A stretch of DNA of 64,000 nucleotides from DATFFO01 sp963744905 (lineage in GTDB: Bacteria; Actinomycetota; Acidimicrobiia; Spongiisociales; ZC4RG35). The position numbers and the translations under genes are program-made. The notes under the pieces are model-generated. The model had not been told where the DNA came from and did no database searches. It was given only the letters and a program-made list of their open reading frames with translations. The number at the start of each line of letters is the position of its first letter. Positions within the stretch are counted from its first letter, which is position 1. The stretch spans positions 558,001-622,000 of the forward strand of contig CAVUUV010000003.1 in assembly GCA_963744905.1 (NCBI GenBank). Reading direction: 5' to 3'. This document shows positions 48,718-56,779 of this stretch, piece by piece.

Positions 48718-50685
48718 ATGAAGCACCTGGGTCTACGCGGGTGGCCGGCGGCGCTGGTCGTAGCGACGCTGGTGATCGAGGTTGGCGCGGTCGCGCTGTC
48801 GTGGGGGTTGGAACCCGCCTGGGACACCACGCTGTACGCGCTCTACGCAGTGACCCAGGTCGCCGTGGGCGCGCTCATCGTGTCCCGGCACCCGGGGCAC
48901 CGCATCGGATGGCTGTTCATCGTCGACGGCCTCTTCACCGCCGTCGCAGCCGATGTGGCTCAGGGCTGGGGTCTGCGGGCTGCCGAATACGACTGGCCCG
49001 GCGGCCCCTTCGGCGAGTGGGTGGCGCTGTGGAGCTGGATCGCCACCGCTCCCCTCGGGGTGTTCTTGTTCCTGTGGTTCCCCAACGGCCACCTCGAACG
49101 GCGTGGTTGGCAGGCCCTGGCGTGGGCCAGCGTCATCGGTGCCGCGATCGCGCTGCCCGGCTTCGCCATGGACCCCCATCTCGGCGACCAGTTCATCGGC
49201 GGCCGCAACCCCTATGCGGTCGAAGGCGCGCCGATCGACTTGCTCCTCGGTGTCGGCATGCCGCTGGTCCTGGGCGCGCTGGTGGTGGCGGTCGTGCCGC
49301 TGGTCCAGCGCTTCCGGCGCTCCAGCGGCGTAGAACGGCTCCAACTGCGCTGGTTCGTGTTCGCGTCGGTGTGTGCGGCGATCGTGCTGCCAACGGTGGC
49401 CCTTCTGTGGAGCGTGGTACCCGCCGTGCGCCCGCTGACCGCACTGGCACTGACGTCGATACCGATCGCCGCCGGCATGGCCATCCTCCGCTACAGGCTC
49501 TACGACATCGACCTCGTCGTCAGCCGCACCCTCGAGTATGTGACGCTGACGGTGCTCCTCGCCGGTCTCTATGCGGTCACCGCTGTGGTGCTCGGCGCCG
49601 CCATCGGGCGGAGCTCGGCCTGGGTCACCGCCGGGGCCACCCTGGCCGTCGCCGTCGTGTTCCGCCCTCTTCGCGCGCGCATCCAGACCGCGGTCGACCG
49701 CCGATTCAACCGCAGACGCTTCGACGCCCTGCGACTGATGGCGGGGTTTCTCGAGGACCTCCGCTCCGGGTCTGCCGAGCCCGAGGACGTCGAGGGCGCG
49801 CTCCGTCAGGCACTGGGCGTGGACGACCTCGAGGTCCGCCTGTCGCTGCCCCAGGGTGGGTCGACCGTCGACCTCGCCGGCACGCCGTTGGCCGACGACC
49901 TCGCCGAGGGCCAGACGAGCTGGCCGATCCTCCGTGCCGGGACGGTTCTCGGCACGGTCGTTGCGCCGGCGGAGCTCGCCGAGCGCCGATCGCTGGTGAC
50001 GAAGGTGCTGGAAGCGGGATCGCTGGCAGTAGAGATCGCCCGCCTTCGCGTCGAGCTACGGCACCAGCTGGAGGAGGTCGAAGCGTCACGGGCGCGGATC
50101 GTCGCGGCCGCCGACGGCGAGCGACACCGCATCGAGCGCGACCTTCACGATGGCGCCCAGCAGCGGCTGGTGTCGATCGGGCTTGCCCTTCGCCACGCCC
50201 AACACGCGCTCGGGTCCGCCGACGTGGAGGTGAGCAGGACGCTCGACGACGCGGTAGCCGAGATCACCGTGACGATCGACGAGCTGCGCGAGCTCGCCCG
50301 CGGGCTGCGTCCCGCCGCGCTGGACGGCGGCCTCGGCGCCGCGCTGCGAGATCTCGCCCGCCGCGCCCCAGTGCCGGTCGAGGTCGACGCGGACGGTGGG
50401 CGCTTTCCGTCCGAGATCGAGACGGCCGCCTACTTCTGCGCCTGCGAGGGGCTCACCAACGCGGTCAAGCACGCACGTGCTACCAAGGTCGTGCTCCGCG
50501 CCTGTGAGCGCAACGGCATGCTGGTCCTCTCCGTCACCGACGACGGGGTCGGCGGCGCGATCACCGAACGTGGCTCAGGCCTGACCGGGCTGTCCGACCG
50601 TGTCGCCACCCTCGGCGGGCTGCTGCGCATCGACAGCACCGGCAAAGGGACGACCCTCCTGGCGGAGTTCCCGTGCGGGTCGTGA
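48718..50685 (+). CDS. Membrane sensor histidine kinase (DesK/LiaS type), third in window
   Basis: 655 residues. The membrane sensor has FLFLWFPNGHLERRGW and RYRLYDIDLVVSRTLEYV, so it is related to the kinases at 39856 and 41856, but its sequence and base use differ. The DHp helix HRIERDLHDGAQQRL carries the phospho-His, and CEGLTNAVKHARAT and VTDDGVGGAITE form the ATP site. It is divergent from the ABC exporter and overlaps the response regulator after it. Control of the exporter is the natural inference. Confidence 0.9.
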   Translation: MKHLGLRGWPAALVVATLVIEVGAVALSWGLEPAWDTTLYALYAVTQVAVGALIVSRHPGHRIGWLFIVDGLFTAVAADVAQGWGLRAAEYDWPGGPFGEWVALWSWIATAPLGVFLFLWFPNGHLERRGWQALAWASVIGAAIALPGFAMDPHLGDQFIGGRNPYAVEGAPIDLLLGVGMPLVLGALVVAVVPLVQRFRRSSGVERLQLRWFVFASVCAAIVLPTVALLWSVVPAVRPLTALALTSIPIAAGMAILRYRLYDIDLVVSRTLEYVTLTVLLAGLYAVTAVVLGAAIGRSSAWVTAGATLAVAVVFRPLRARIQTAVDRRFNRRRFDALRLMAGFLEDLRSGSAEPEDVEGALRQALGVDDLEVRLSLPQGGSTVDLAGTPLADDLAEGQTSWPILRAGTVLGTVVAPAELAERRSLVTKVLEAGSLAVEIARLRVELRHQLEEVEASRARIVAAADGERHRIERDLHDGAQQRLVSIGLALRHAQHALGSADVEVSRTLDDAVAEITVTIDELRELARGLRPAALDGGLGAALRDLARRAPVPVEVDADGGRFPSEIETAAYFCACEGLTNAVKHARATKVVLRACERNGMLVLSVTDDGVGGAITERGSGLTGLSDRVATLGGLLRIDSTGKGTTLLAEFPCGS

Positions 50686-51320
50686 TCGCCGAGGACCAGG
50701 CCCTCCTGCGGGAAGGACTAGCTCGGCTGTTCCGCGACGGCGGCCACGACGTTGTCGCCACACTCGCCGACGCCGACGACCTGCTCGGGACCGTCGAGGT
50801 CGAGCGACCGGACCTCGTCGTCGTCGACATCCGCATGCCACCGACGTTCACCGACGAGGGCGCCCGCGCCGCCCGTGCGATCAAGGACGAACACCCGAAC
50901 GTCGGCGTGCTGGTGCTGTCGCAGCACATCGAGACCACCCACGCAGTGGTGCTCGCCGCCCAGGCCGGGTTCGGCTACCTCCTCAAGGACCGCGTTCTGG
51001 AAGTGGACGAGTTCCTCGCCACCGCCGAGCGGGTCGCCGCCGGCGGGTCCGCCCTGGACCCAGCCGTGGTCGCCAACCTCGTCTCTCCGGTGAACGGCGG
51101 CCCCGTGGAACGCCTTTCGGACCGCGAACGTGGCGTACTCCAGCTCATGGCCGAGGGACTCACCAACTCGGGCATCGCCAGCCGCCTCTTCGTGAGCGAA
51201 CGCACCGTCGAAGCCCACATCCGGCACATCCTCACCAAGCTCGACATCCCCGAGACCGACGACACCCACCGTCGCGTCCTCGCGGTCCTGACCTACCTCG
51301 ACGGCAGCCACCACGACTGA
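50673..51320 (+). CDS. NarL/LuxR family response regulator, partner of the third kinase
   Basis: 215 residues. Receiver: VVIAEDQALLREG, phospho-Asp in VVVDIRMPPTFTDEG, GYLLKDRVLEVDEF. LuxR HTH: VERLSDRERGVLQLMAEGL, TNSGIASRLFVSERTVEAHI, RHILTKLDI. The GTG start lies inside the end of the kinase gene (13-nt overlap), so the pair is coupled. Confidence 0.92.
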   Translation: MRVVIAEDQALLREGLARLFRDGGHDVVATLADADDLLGTVEVERPDLVVVDIRMPPTFTDEGARAARAIKDEHPNVGVLVLSQHIETTHAVVLAAQAGFGYLLKDRVLEVDEFLATAERVAAGGSALDPAVVANLVSPVNGGPVERLSDRERGVLQLMAEGLTNSGIASRLFVSERTVEAHIRHILTKLDIPETDDTHRRVLAVLTYLDGSHHD

Positions 51321-51936
51321 GACGCCGCCACGTGCGCGACCGATTCGCGATCTGACTCGCACGCGAAGATTGCTCGGCGGTGTCCCCAAACGCGCCCAAG
51401 TGCGTCCGCTCGGGATGCGCCCCTCAACGCCGGATAGGCGGGGAAGTCGGCGAATTCCAGCGGTGAGGACAGCGTCGTTGACGATCGGTGACCGGCAACG
51501 AACACCTCCAGCCCCTGCAACGCCGTCGCCTCAACCGGCGTCTCAACCGGGGCACCGGCACGTACCCAATATCAGCCGAATACCAAGTCGAAGGCCCCAA
51601 CGGTGAACCCGATGGATACGTCCGCATCCGCCTCGACCAAACCGTCCAACACCTTTCCATGCTTGCCTGGCAAGCCCACCGTAACGCCCAAACCGAAACC
51701 ATCTTCACCGCACGCCACACCACCGCCGATCCGACCCGCCCAAGGCCAGCTAGAAAGCACGTCCAAGAGCCTCCGAGCCAGCCCACCGTGACCCTGGTGC
51801 GTCTTCATCCACAGGGTCGGGCGATCTCCATGGGGTCCAAGGGCCGCGAGCACGCTAATCCTCCTCTGTTCACCGCCTACCCTTGCCCCAGGAAACAACC
51901 CGGGGCCAGTTCGCAACCGCGTTTCCAACCCATCCC
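51321..51936. other. 616 bases with no convincing gene upstream of tRNA-Arg
   Basis: A plus-strand frame at 51488-51946 (152 codons) has some protein-like character early (YPISAEYQVEGPNGEPDGY, VRIRLDQTVQHLSMLAWQ) and then degenerates and runs into the tRNA. It could be a decayed gene of an acquired element. No integrase, transposase or known domain is seen. Confidence 0.4.
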
Positions 51937-52009
51937 GCCCGCGTAGCTCAGGGGATAGAGCAACCGCCTCCTAAGCGGTAGGTCGCAGGTTCGAATCCTG
52001 CCGCGGGCG
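51937..52009 (+). tRNA. tRNA-Arg (anticodon CCT)
   Basis: A full cloverleaf is visible. The acceptor stem GCCCGCG (51937-51943) pairs with CGCGGGC (52002-52008), the discriminator base is G, and CCA is not encoded. The D arm is GCTC/GAGC, the anticodon stem is ACCGC/GCGGT with loop CTCCTAA, and the T arm is GCAGG-TTCGAAT-CCTGC. The anticodon CCT at 51970-51972 reads AGG arginine codons. It precedes a WS/DGAT gene by 56 bases. Confidence 0.97.
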
Positions 52010-52053
52010 CCGCCACCTCACCGTTGGCCATGGTGGGAGATCGTCGTGGAGCG

Positions 52054-52059
52054 TATCCT
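52054..52059 (+). promoter_or_regulatory. -10 hexamer for a probable leaderless WS/DGAT transcript
   Basis: TATCCT ends 6 nt before GTG at 52066. There is no Shine-Dalgarno. Confidence 0.5.
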
Positions 52060-52065
52060 CGGACC

Positions 52066-53484
52066 GTGCCAGATTTCTACTACGAGCCACTATCCCACCT
52101 CGATGCCTCCTTCCTGGCGTTGGAGTCGCGCACCAGCCACATGCACGTGGCCGGAGTTTCCATATTCGAGGGGCACGAATTGGCAGAAGGCGGAGGCGCA
52201 ATCGCCTTCGATCGAATCAGGGCTCACATCGAGTCCAAGCTCCAATACATCCCCCGCTACCGCCAACGGCTCGACTACATCCCCTATGACCGGTCTCCGG
52301 TGTGGGTGGATGACGCCGACTTTCACCTCGACTATCACGTCCGCCACACCAGCCTCCCCAAGCCGGGAAGCGACGATCAGCTCAAGGCACTGGCAGGGCG
52401 GATCGTCTCCCAGCAGCTCGATCGGTCCAAGCCCCTGTGGGAGCTGTGGGTAGTGGAAGGGCTGTCCGAGGAGCGGTTTGCGCTGATCGCCAAGATCCAC
52501 CACTGCATGATCGACGGGCTGTCAGGGGTTGATCTCACCACCATCCTGCTCAACGTCACTCCCGGCTCCGAAATCGAGGAAGCTCCCGAGTGGGCCCCGC
52601 GGCCGGCGCCTACCCACGCCGAGCTGGCGGTGGCGTCGGCCGCCCGGACCGCTCGGCTAACCATCGAGAGGCTCACCTCGGTCGGCTCCCTCCTGGCCGA
52701 CAGCAAGAGCACCCTGGACAGGGTCACCCAGACGGCGACGGCAGCCCTCAACTCTCTCCGCTCGGGCTGGCTGTCCATGGCCGACAAGACACCCCTCAAT
52801 GCCGACATCGGCCCCAACCGGCGCTTCGACTGGACCGAGACTCCTCTCGAGGACATCAAGCAGATCAAGAACCAACTCGGCGGCACGGTCAACGACGCCG
52901 TCCTGGCCGTGGTGGCCGGGGCGGTGCGCCATTTCTTCCTTGCTCATCGCCAGTTCGACGTCGAGGGCATCGAATTCCGAATCATGAACCCCGTCAGCAT
53001 CCGTAAAGCCGATCAGAGGGGTGCACTGGGCAACCAGGTGGCCATGTGGTTGCTCGAACTCCCGCTGGACGAGCCGGACCCTGCGGCCCGCCTGGAAGTC
53101 ATCAGACAAGAGACTACGCGGCTCAAGCGCACCAACCAGGCACTGGGAGCAAGCACCCTGGTCGATTTGTCGAGGGGCACACCGATAACACTGCTGTCTC
53201 TGGCCAGTCGGGTGGCGGGGCCCCGGATGCGTCCGTTCAACATGACCGTCACCAACGTCCCCGGCCCCCAGTTCCCCATGTACCTGCTGGAAGCAAGGAT
53301 GCTGGCCAACTATCCGATCGTGCCGCTGTGGGCGCAACATGGCCTGGGCATTGCGTTGTTCAGCTACGACGGGCGGCTGTTCTGGGGGATCCACGCCGAC
53401 TACGACACCGTTCCGGACACCGCTGACTTCATCGACTCGATACACGTTTCCACCGGCCAGTTGCTCAACGCCGCTGCCGTGTAG
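52066..53484 (+). CDS. Wax ester synthase/diacylglycerol acyltransferase (WS/DGAT)
   Basis: 472 residues. The catalytic HHxxxDG motif is present as HHCMIDGLSG near residue 146. PLSHLDASFLALE opens the protein, TVNDAVLAVVAGAVR and NMTVTNVPGPQFP are WS/DGAT signatures, and the family's C-terminal domain is complete. The enzyme makes triacylglycerol or wax esters from acyl-CoA at the cytoplasmic membrane, which implies storage lipid in this organism. GTG at 52066 is chosen because a TATCCT -10 ends 6 nt earlier. Confidence 0.93.
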   Translation: MPDFYYEPLSHLDASFLALESRTSHMHVAGVSIFEGHELAEGGGAIAFDRIRAHIESKLQYIPRYRQRLDYIPYDRSPVWVDDADFHLDYHVRHTSLPKPGSDDQLKALAGRIVSQQLDRSKPLWELWVVEGLSEERFALIAKIHHCMIDGLSGVDLTTILLNVTPGSEIEEAPEWAPRPAPTHAELAVASAARTARLTIERLTSVGSLLADSKSTLDRVTQTATAALNSLRSGWLSMADKTPLNADIGPNRRFDWTETPLEDIKQIKNQLGGTVNDAVLAVVAGAVRHFFLAHRQFDVEGIEFRIMNPVSIRKADQRGALGNQVAMWLLELPLDEPDPAARLEVIRQETTRLKRTNQALGASTLVDLSRGTPITLLSLASRVAGPRMRPFNMTVTNVPGPQFPMYLLEARMLANYPIVPLWAQHGLGIALFSYDGRLFWGIHADYDTVPDTADFIDSIHVSTGQLLNAAAV

Positions 53485-53514
53485 TCGGCCGGGGCGGGAT
53501 TTGCCTGCCCAACT

Positions 53515-54420
53515 ATGGCTGCCACAGTTGCGACGATGCCCCTGCTCGCCGCCCTCCTCGGAGCCGTCGCCATCTCCTTTTCGGCCATATTCTTCGAGCT
53601 CTCCGGGGTGGAGGCCATCACCGGAGCCTTCTTTCGGGTGGCGTACGCCCTGCCGATCCTGGTCCTGTTGTGGTGGAGGGTGAAGCAGAGGGACAACCGG
53701 TCACGGAAGGAGCGACTCCTGGCTGTGGGAGCCGGGATCGTCCTGGGAGGAGACTTCATCTCCTGGCATCTCTCGATCCACCATATCGGTGCCGGCCTGG
53801 CCACCCTGCTCGCCAACTGTCAGGTGGTCATCGTCGCCGTCCTGGCCTGGGTGCTCCTGGGAGAGAAGCCCAGCCGGCGGGTCATCATCGCGGTTCCGAT
53901 CGTGCTGGCGGGGGTGGCCCTGGTCAGCGGCCTGGGGCGCTCCGACTCCTTCGGCTCCGACCCGCTGACCGGGACACTGCTGGCCCTCAGCGCGGCCTTC
54001 TTCTACGCCTTCTTTCTGCTGGGCTTCCGCCGGTCCAACCGAGTCCAGGCACCCGCGGTCGGGCCGTTGATGGACGCCACCGCCGGAGCGCTCATATCGA
54101 CCTCGTTGGCCGGAATAGTTTTCGGCGGACTGGACGTGGTCCCGGGCTGGCCATCCCACGGGTGGCTGGTCGCTCTGGCGCTCGTGGCCCAGGTGGGGGG
54201 CTGGCTGGCGATCGGCTACGCCCTTCCCCGCCTCCCGGCCGCGGAGACCTCCACGTTCATCCTCATCCAGCCGGTGCTGACCATGGCCTGGGGCGCGATT
54301 ATCTTCTCTGAACGCCCCTCACCCCTCCAGCTCTCGGGGGCCGCCCTGGTCCTGGCCGGAGTGGGAATGGTGGCTCTCGCCACCAACCGACGCCGGAAGG
54401 TCATTCCGGCGACGTCATAG
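53515..54420 (+). CDS. EamA/DMT family transporter
   Basis: 301 residues, ten predicted helices in two EamA repeats (1-140 and 155-295). ALLGAVAISFSAIFFELSGV, VAVLAWVLLGEKPSRR and LTMAWGAIIFSERPSPLQL are typical. The substrate is not predictable from sequence; amino acids or nucleosides are common. The 3' end overlaps the convergent 54401 gene by 20 bases. Confidence 0.88.
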   Translation: MAATVATMPLLAALLGAVAISFSAIFFELSGVEAITGAFFRVAYALPILVLLWWRVKQRDNRSRKERLLAVGAGIVLGGDFISWHLSIHHIGAGLATLLANCQVVIVAVLAWVLLGEKPSRRVIIAVPIVLAGVALVSGLGRSDSFGSDPLTGTLLALSAAFFYAFFLLGFRRSNRVQAPAVGPLMDATAGALISTSLAGIVFGGLDVVPGWPSHGWLVALALVAQVGGWLAIGYALPRLPAAETSTFILIQPVLTMAWGAIIFSERPSPLQLSGAALVLAGVGMVALATNRRRKVIPATS

Positions 54421-54820
54421 CCGCAGCCTTGGCCGCTCCCCATCGCAGATGGATCATCCACACCTCCTCTCCCAGCTCACGGGTGGAGGCTGGGGCCAGG
54501 TCGTAGAGGTCTCCGGGGAGGGCAGCAACGGCAACATCGTCGCGCCGGACAGACTCTTGCCCGGCCTCTGCCAGCGCCTCGGTGGGGAACTTCATCGCCT
54601 CCTGGAATAGCTCCAGTGGTCCCCGGTCCTGAGCCGGGAACGGCTTCGACAAGAGTCCGCTGAGGGCCGACTCCAGCCACTCCCGACCTGCCTCGATGGC
54701 CTCGTCCAAGCCCTCGATCGAGCGCAACTCGCCCAGCCTCTCCCATACAAACGGGGCGTATGCGGCCACCAGGGCGTCGCGGAGCCGGCGCGATGGGACG
54801 GGGAGAGGATCCGGACTCAC
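54401..54820 (-). CDS. Hypothetical helical protein coupled to the CvpA gene
   Basis: 139 residues, soluble, mostly helical (RRLRDALVAAYAPFVWERLG, LDEAIEAGREWLESALSGLL). It begins with GTG overlapping the stop of the CvpA-CAP gene (GTGA), so it is translated with it. The family is not recognised. It overlaps the end of the EamA transporter gene on the other strand by 20 bases. Confidence 0.7.
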   Translation of the reverse strand: MSPDPLPVPSRRLRDALVAAYAPFVWERLGELRSIEGLDEAIEAGREWLESALSGLLSKPFPAQDRGPLELFQEAMKFPTEALAEAGQESVRRDDVAVAALPGDLYDLAPASTRELGEEVWMIHLRWGAAKAAAMTSPE

Positions 54821-55773
54821 CGGCCGAACACCTCCACGACCAGAACCCCGAGTGGGCCATCCAGCACGGCGATACCAACCCGGTCGAACCGTCGATCGTT
54901 GACCGCCGAGTCGGGTGCCTCGGCGATTCCCGCTTCGGCGGCGCGGTCGGACGATGCCAGAGCCACCATCTCCGCCCCCACCTGGAGAAACATGCCCCGC
55001 CGGGACGCCTCTGCCGCCACTACGGCGTTGGCGCGGCGGGCGACGAAGCCAGAGGTGTACATGACCTCGGCGCGTTCCCGGGCCATCTCGGCCAGGCCGT
55101 CCGACCAGGTGAGCGGGTCCACTTCTGCCTGCAGCCGATCGGCATTGAGCCGGTCGGCCACGAACGAGACCGAGTCGGTGTCGGTCCGAATGCGTTGCGC
55201 CTCGACCTCCTCCGTCTTGATCTCCTCCCCCTGGGCCGGGACGATCCGTTTGCCGCCGCTGAGACGCTCGATCTCAGCCAGCATGGCCGTGGCCCGGTCG
55301 CTGACGAGTGGGGTGAGGAGACGCCGGGGAAGGGAATCGGGGCCTGCCACGGCCTGGACGACGACCGAGTCGTCGACCGTTCTCTTCACCGAACCCGGGG
55401 GATGGACGGCGTCGAGGATCGTCACCGCCACCAGCAGGAGCAGGATCCCCCACGCCACCGCTACCCCCACACCCAAAAGGCGGTTGGCCAGGTTGAGACC
55501 GGGCAGGTTGGCCACCTTGGACAGGTAGTGGGCCAGGACGGCCAGGGAAAGCCCGAAAAGGATGAAAAGCGTTATCCCGGCGCCGATTCGCCCCCATTCC
55601 GGTGACGCCCCGAAACGGTCGCTGAGGAACCCGCCCAGGGGAGCGGAGAGGCGGAAGGCGATGATGGCCCCGACCACCAGGCCAACCAGGTCCAGGAGCT
55701 CGCGCACGAAGCCCCGGATCCAGCCCCGCACGGCGAGGGCAGCCAGGCCTGCCCCGAGCACAAAGTCGAGCAT
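54817..55773 (-). CDS. CvpA-family membrane protein with C-terminal CAP domain
   Basis: 318 residues. The N-terminal 130 form a CvpA domain of four helices (DFVLGAGLAALAVRGWIRGF, LDLVGLVVGAIIAFRLSAPL, GAGITLFILFGLSLAVLAHY). A linker leads to a CAP/SCP-type domain (about 215-318) with DPLTWSDGLAEMARERAEVM and GVLVVEVFGR. Such fusions are found in actinobacteria, where the CAP part lies outside the cell. ATG at 55773 is used because the CvpA helix begins there. A 43-bp repeat lies upstream. Confidence 0.85.
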   Translation of the reverse strand: MLDFVLGAGLAALAVRGWIRGFVRELLDLVGLVVGAIIAFRLSAPLGGFLSDRFGASPEWGRIGAGITLFILFGLSLAVLAHYLSKVANLPGLNLANRLLGVGVAVAWGILLLLVAVTILDAVHPPGSVKRTVDDSVVVQAVAGPDSLPRRLLTPLVSDRATAMLAEIERLSGGKRIVPAQGEEIKTEEVEAQRIRTDTDSVSFVADRLNADRLQAEVDPLTWSDGLAEMARERAEVMYTSGFVARRANAVVAAEASRRGMFLQVGAEMVALASSDRAAEAGIAEAPDSAVNDRRFDRVGIAVLDGPLGVLVVEVFGR

Positions 55774-55836
55774 TGCCGCCCTGTTGTAACAGGACCCGGC
55801 CGGTTTCTTGTCGACCCTCGGAGCCGGCACCTGATG

Positions 55837-55950
55837 CAACCCAGGGTTCACAGCGTCGCCCAGCGACGCTCACAGCCCCAGGTTCGGGAGCGACCCATCT
55901 CGTTACCCAACCCAGGGTTCACAGCGTCGCCCAGCGACGCTCACAGCCCC
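55837..55950. repeat. Two direct copies of a 43-bp hairpin-containing repeat
   Basis: Identical copies at 55837-55879 and 55908-55950 (period 71). Each holds an 8-bp stem, AGCGTCGC with GCGACGCT and a 3-nt loop. Similar half-sequences (CAGGTTCGGG and CGGGTTCACT) follow each copy. They fill the gap between the AlaX stop and the CvpA start on the minus strand. Confidence 0.85.
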
Positions 55951-55958
55951 GGGTTCAC

Positions 55959-56672
55959 TCAGGTGAGCTGGATCTTCATCCGTTTGTTGGACTTGCCTTT
56001 GGACTCGGTCTTGACCACCTGGATCTGGCCCACCTCGAGGGTGGAGCGGACGTGGGTGCCGCCGTCGGCCTGGCGGTCCAGGCCGACGATGTCCACCACC
56101 CTGATCTCCTCCACCCACTCGGGGATGAGGTTGACCTTGGTCCGGATCAGGTCGGGATCTCTGACGGCGGCATCTCGGGCCAGGTAGACGACCTCGGTGG
56201 GATAACCCTTGACCAGCTCGGCATTGAGGAGGCGCTCTACTTCCTGACCGAACTCGACGCTGATGGAGTCGAGCTCGAAGTCCATGCGGGCCGTCCCCTC
56301 CTCCATGTTTCCCCCGGTGACCTTGGCCCCGTACTCACGCCATACCACGCCGGAGAGGGCATGGAGGGCGGTGTGGGTGCGCATGATGGTGTATCTGCGG
56401 TCCCAGTCGATGACACCTTCCACAGGAGTGCCCGGTTCGGGCAACACCTCGCCCGCGACGAAGTGGGTGATCACCCCGTCGCGGCGCTTGGTGTCGGTGA
56501 CCCGGATCTCTCCTCCGTCCCAACGGACGATCCCGGTGTCGCCCGGCTGGCCACCCCCACGGGCATAGAAGACGGTTCGGTCGAGGATGAGGGCACCGTC
56601 CGTGGCCGAGATCACCGAGCCTTCCGCCCGGGCCAGGTAGCTGTCTTTGCTCGCCAACTCTTCGATCTGCAT
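55959..56672 (-). CDS. alaX: Alanyl-tRNA editing protein (AlaX type)
   Basis: 237 residues, similar to the editing domain of alanyl-tRNA synthetase. LDRTVFYARGGGQPGDTG, the HxxxH zinc/catalytic motif in MRTHTALHALSGV, and VGLDRQADGGTHVRS are seen. The family's zinc Cys is normally in CGGTHV; here it reads DGGTHV, so the Cys ligand is absent and a His/Asp set may serve. The enzyme hydrolyses mischarged Ser- or Gly-tRNA(Ala). ATG at 56672 is preferred over TTG at 56678. It is divergent from livJ. Confidence 0.88.
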   Translation of the reverse strand: MQIEELASKDSYLARAEGSVISATDGALILDRTVFYARGGGQPGDTGIVRWDGGEIRVTDTKRRDGVITHFVAGEVLPEPGTPVEGVIDWDRRYTIMRTHTALHALSGVVWREYGAKVTGGNMEEGTARMDFELDSISVEFGQEVERLLNAELVKGYPTEVVYLARDAAVRDPDLIRTKVNLIPEWVEEIRVVDIVGLDRQADGGTHVRSTLEVGQIQVVKTESKGKSNKRMKIQLT

Positions 56673-56692
56673 CAACAACGACGCTACCGGAC

Positions 56693-56722
56693 CTGACCTT
56701 CCTGCGATAAGTCGGTATATTG
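56693..56722 (+). promoter_or_regulatory. Sigma-70-type promoter of the liv operon
   Basis: CTGACC (56693-56698), 18 nt, TATATT (56717-56722). The -10 is close to consensus and AT-rich against the local GC-rich DNA. It gives a leader of about 50 nt before the livJ ATG at 56780. Confidence 0.6.
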
Positions 56723-56779
56723 CGAGCGAACGTGTCCCCCATAGAGGGCCACGTCTCTCTCAAACAGAGGAAGGAACCA

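Noticed and set aside
51937..52009. tRNA-Arg as the attachment site of an island covering 46209-51936
   Set aside because: Integrases use the 3' end of tRNA genes, but the unusual region lies on the 5' side. No integrase and no duplicated tRNA end were seen.
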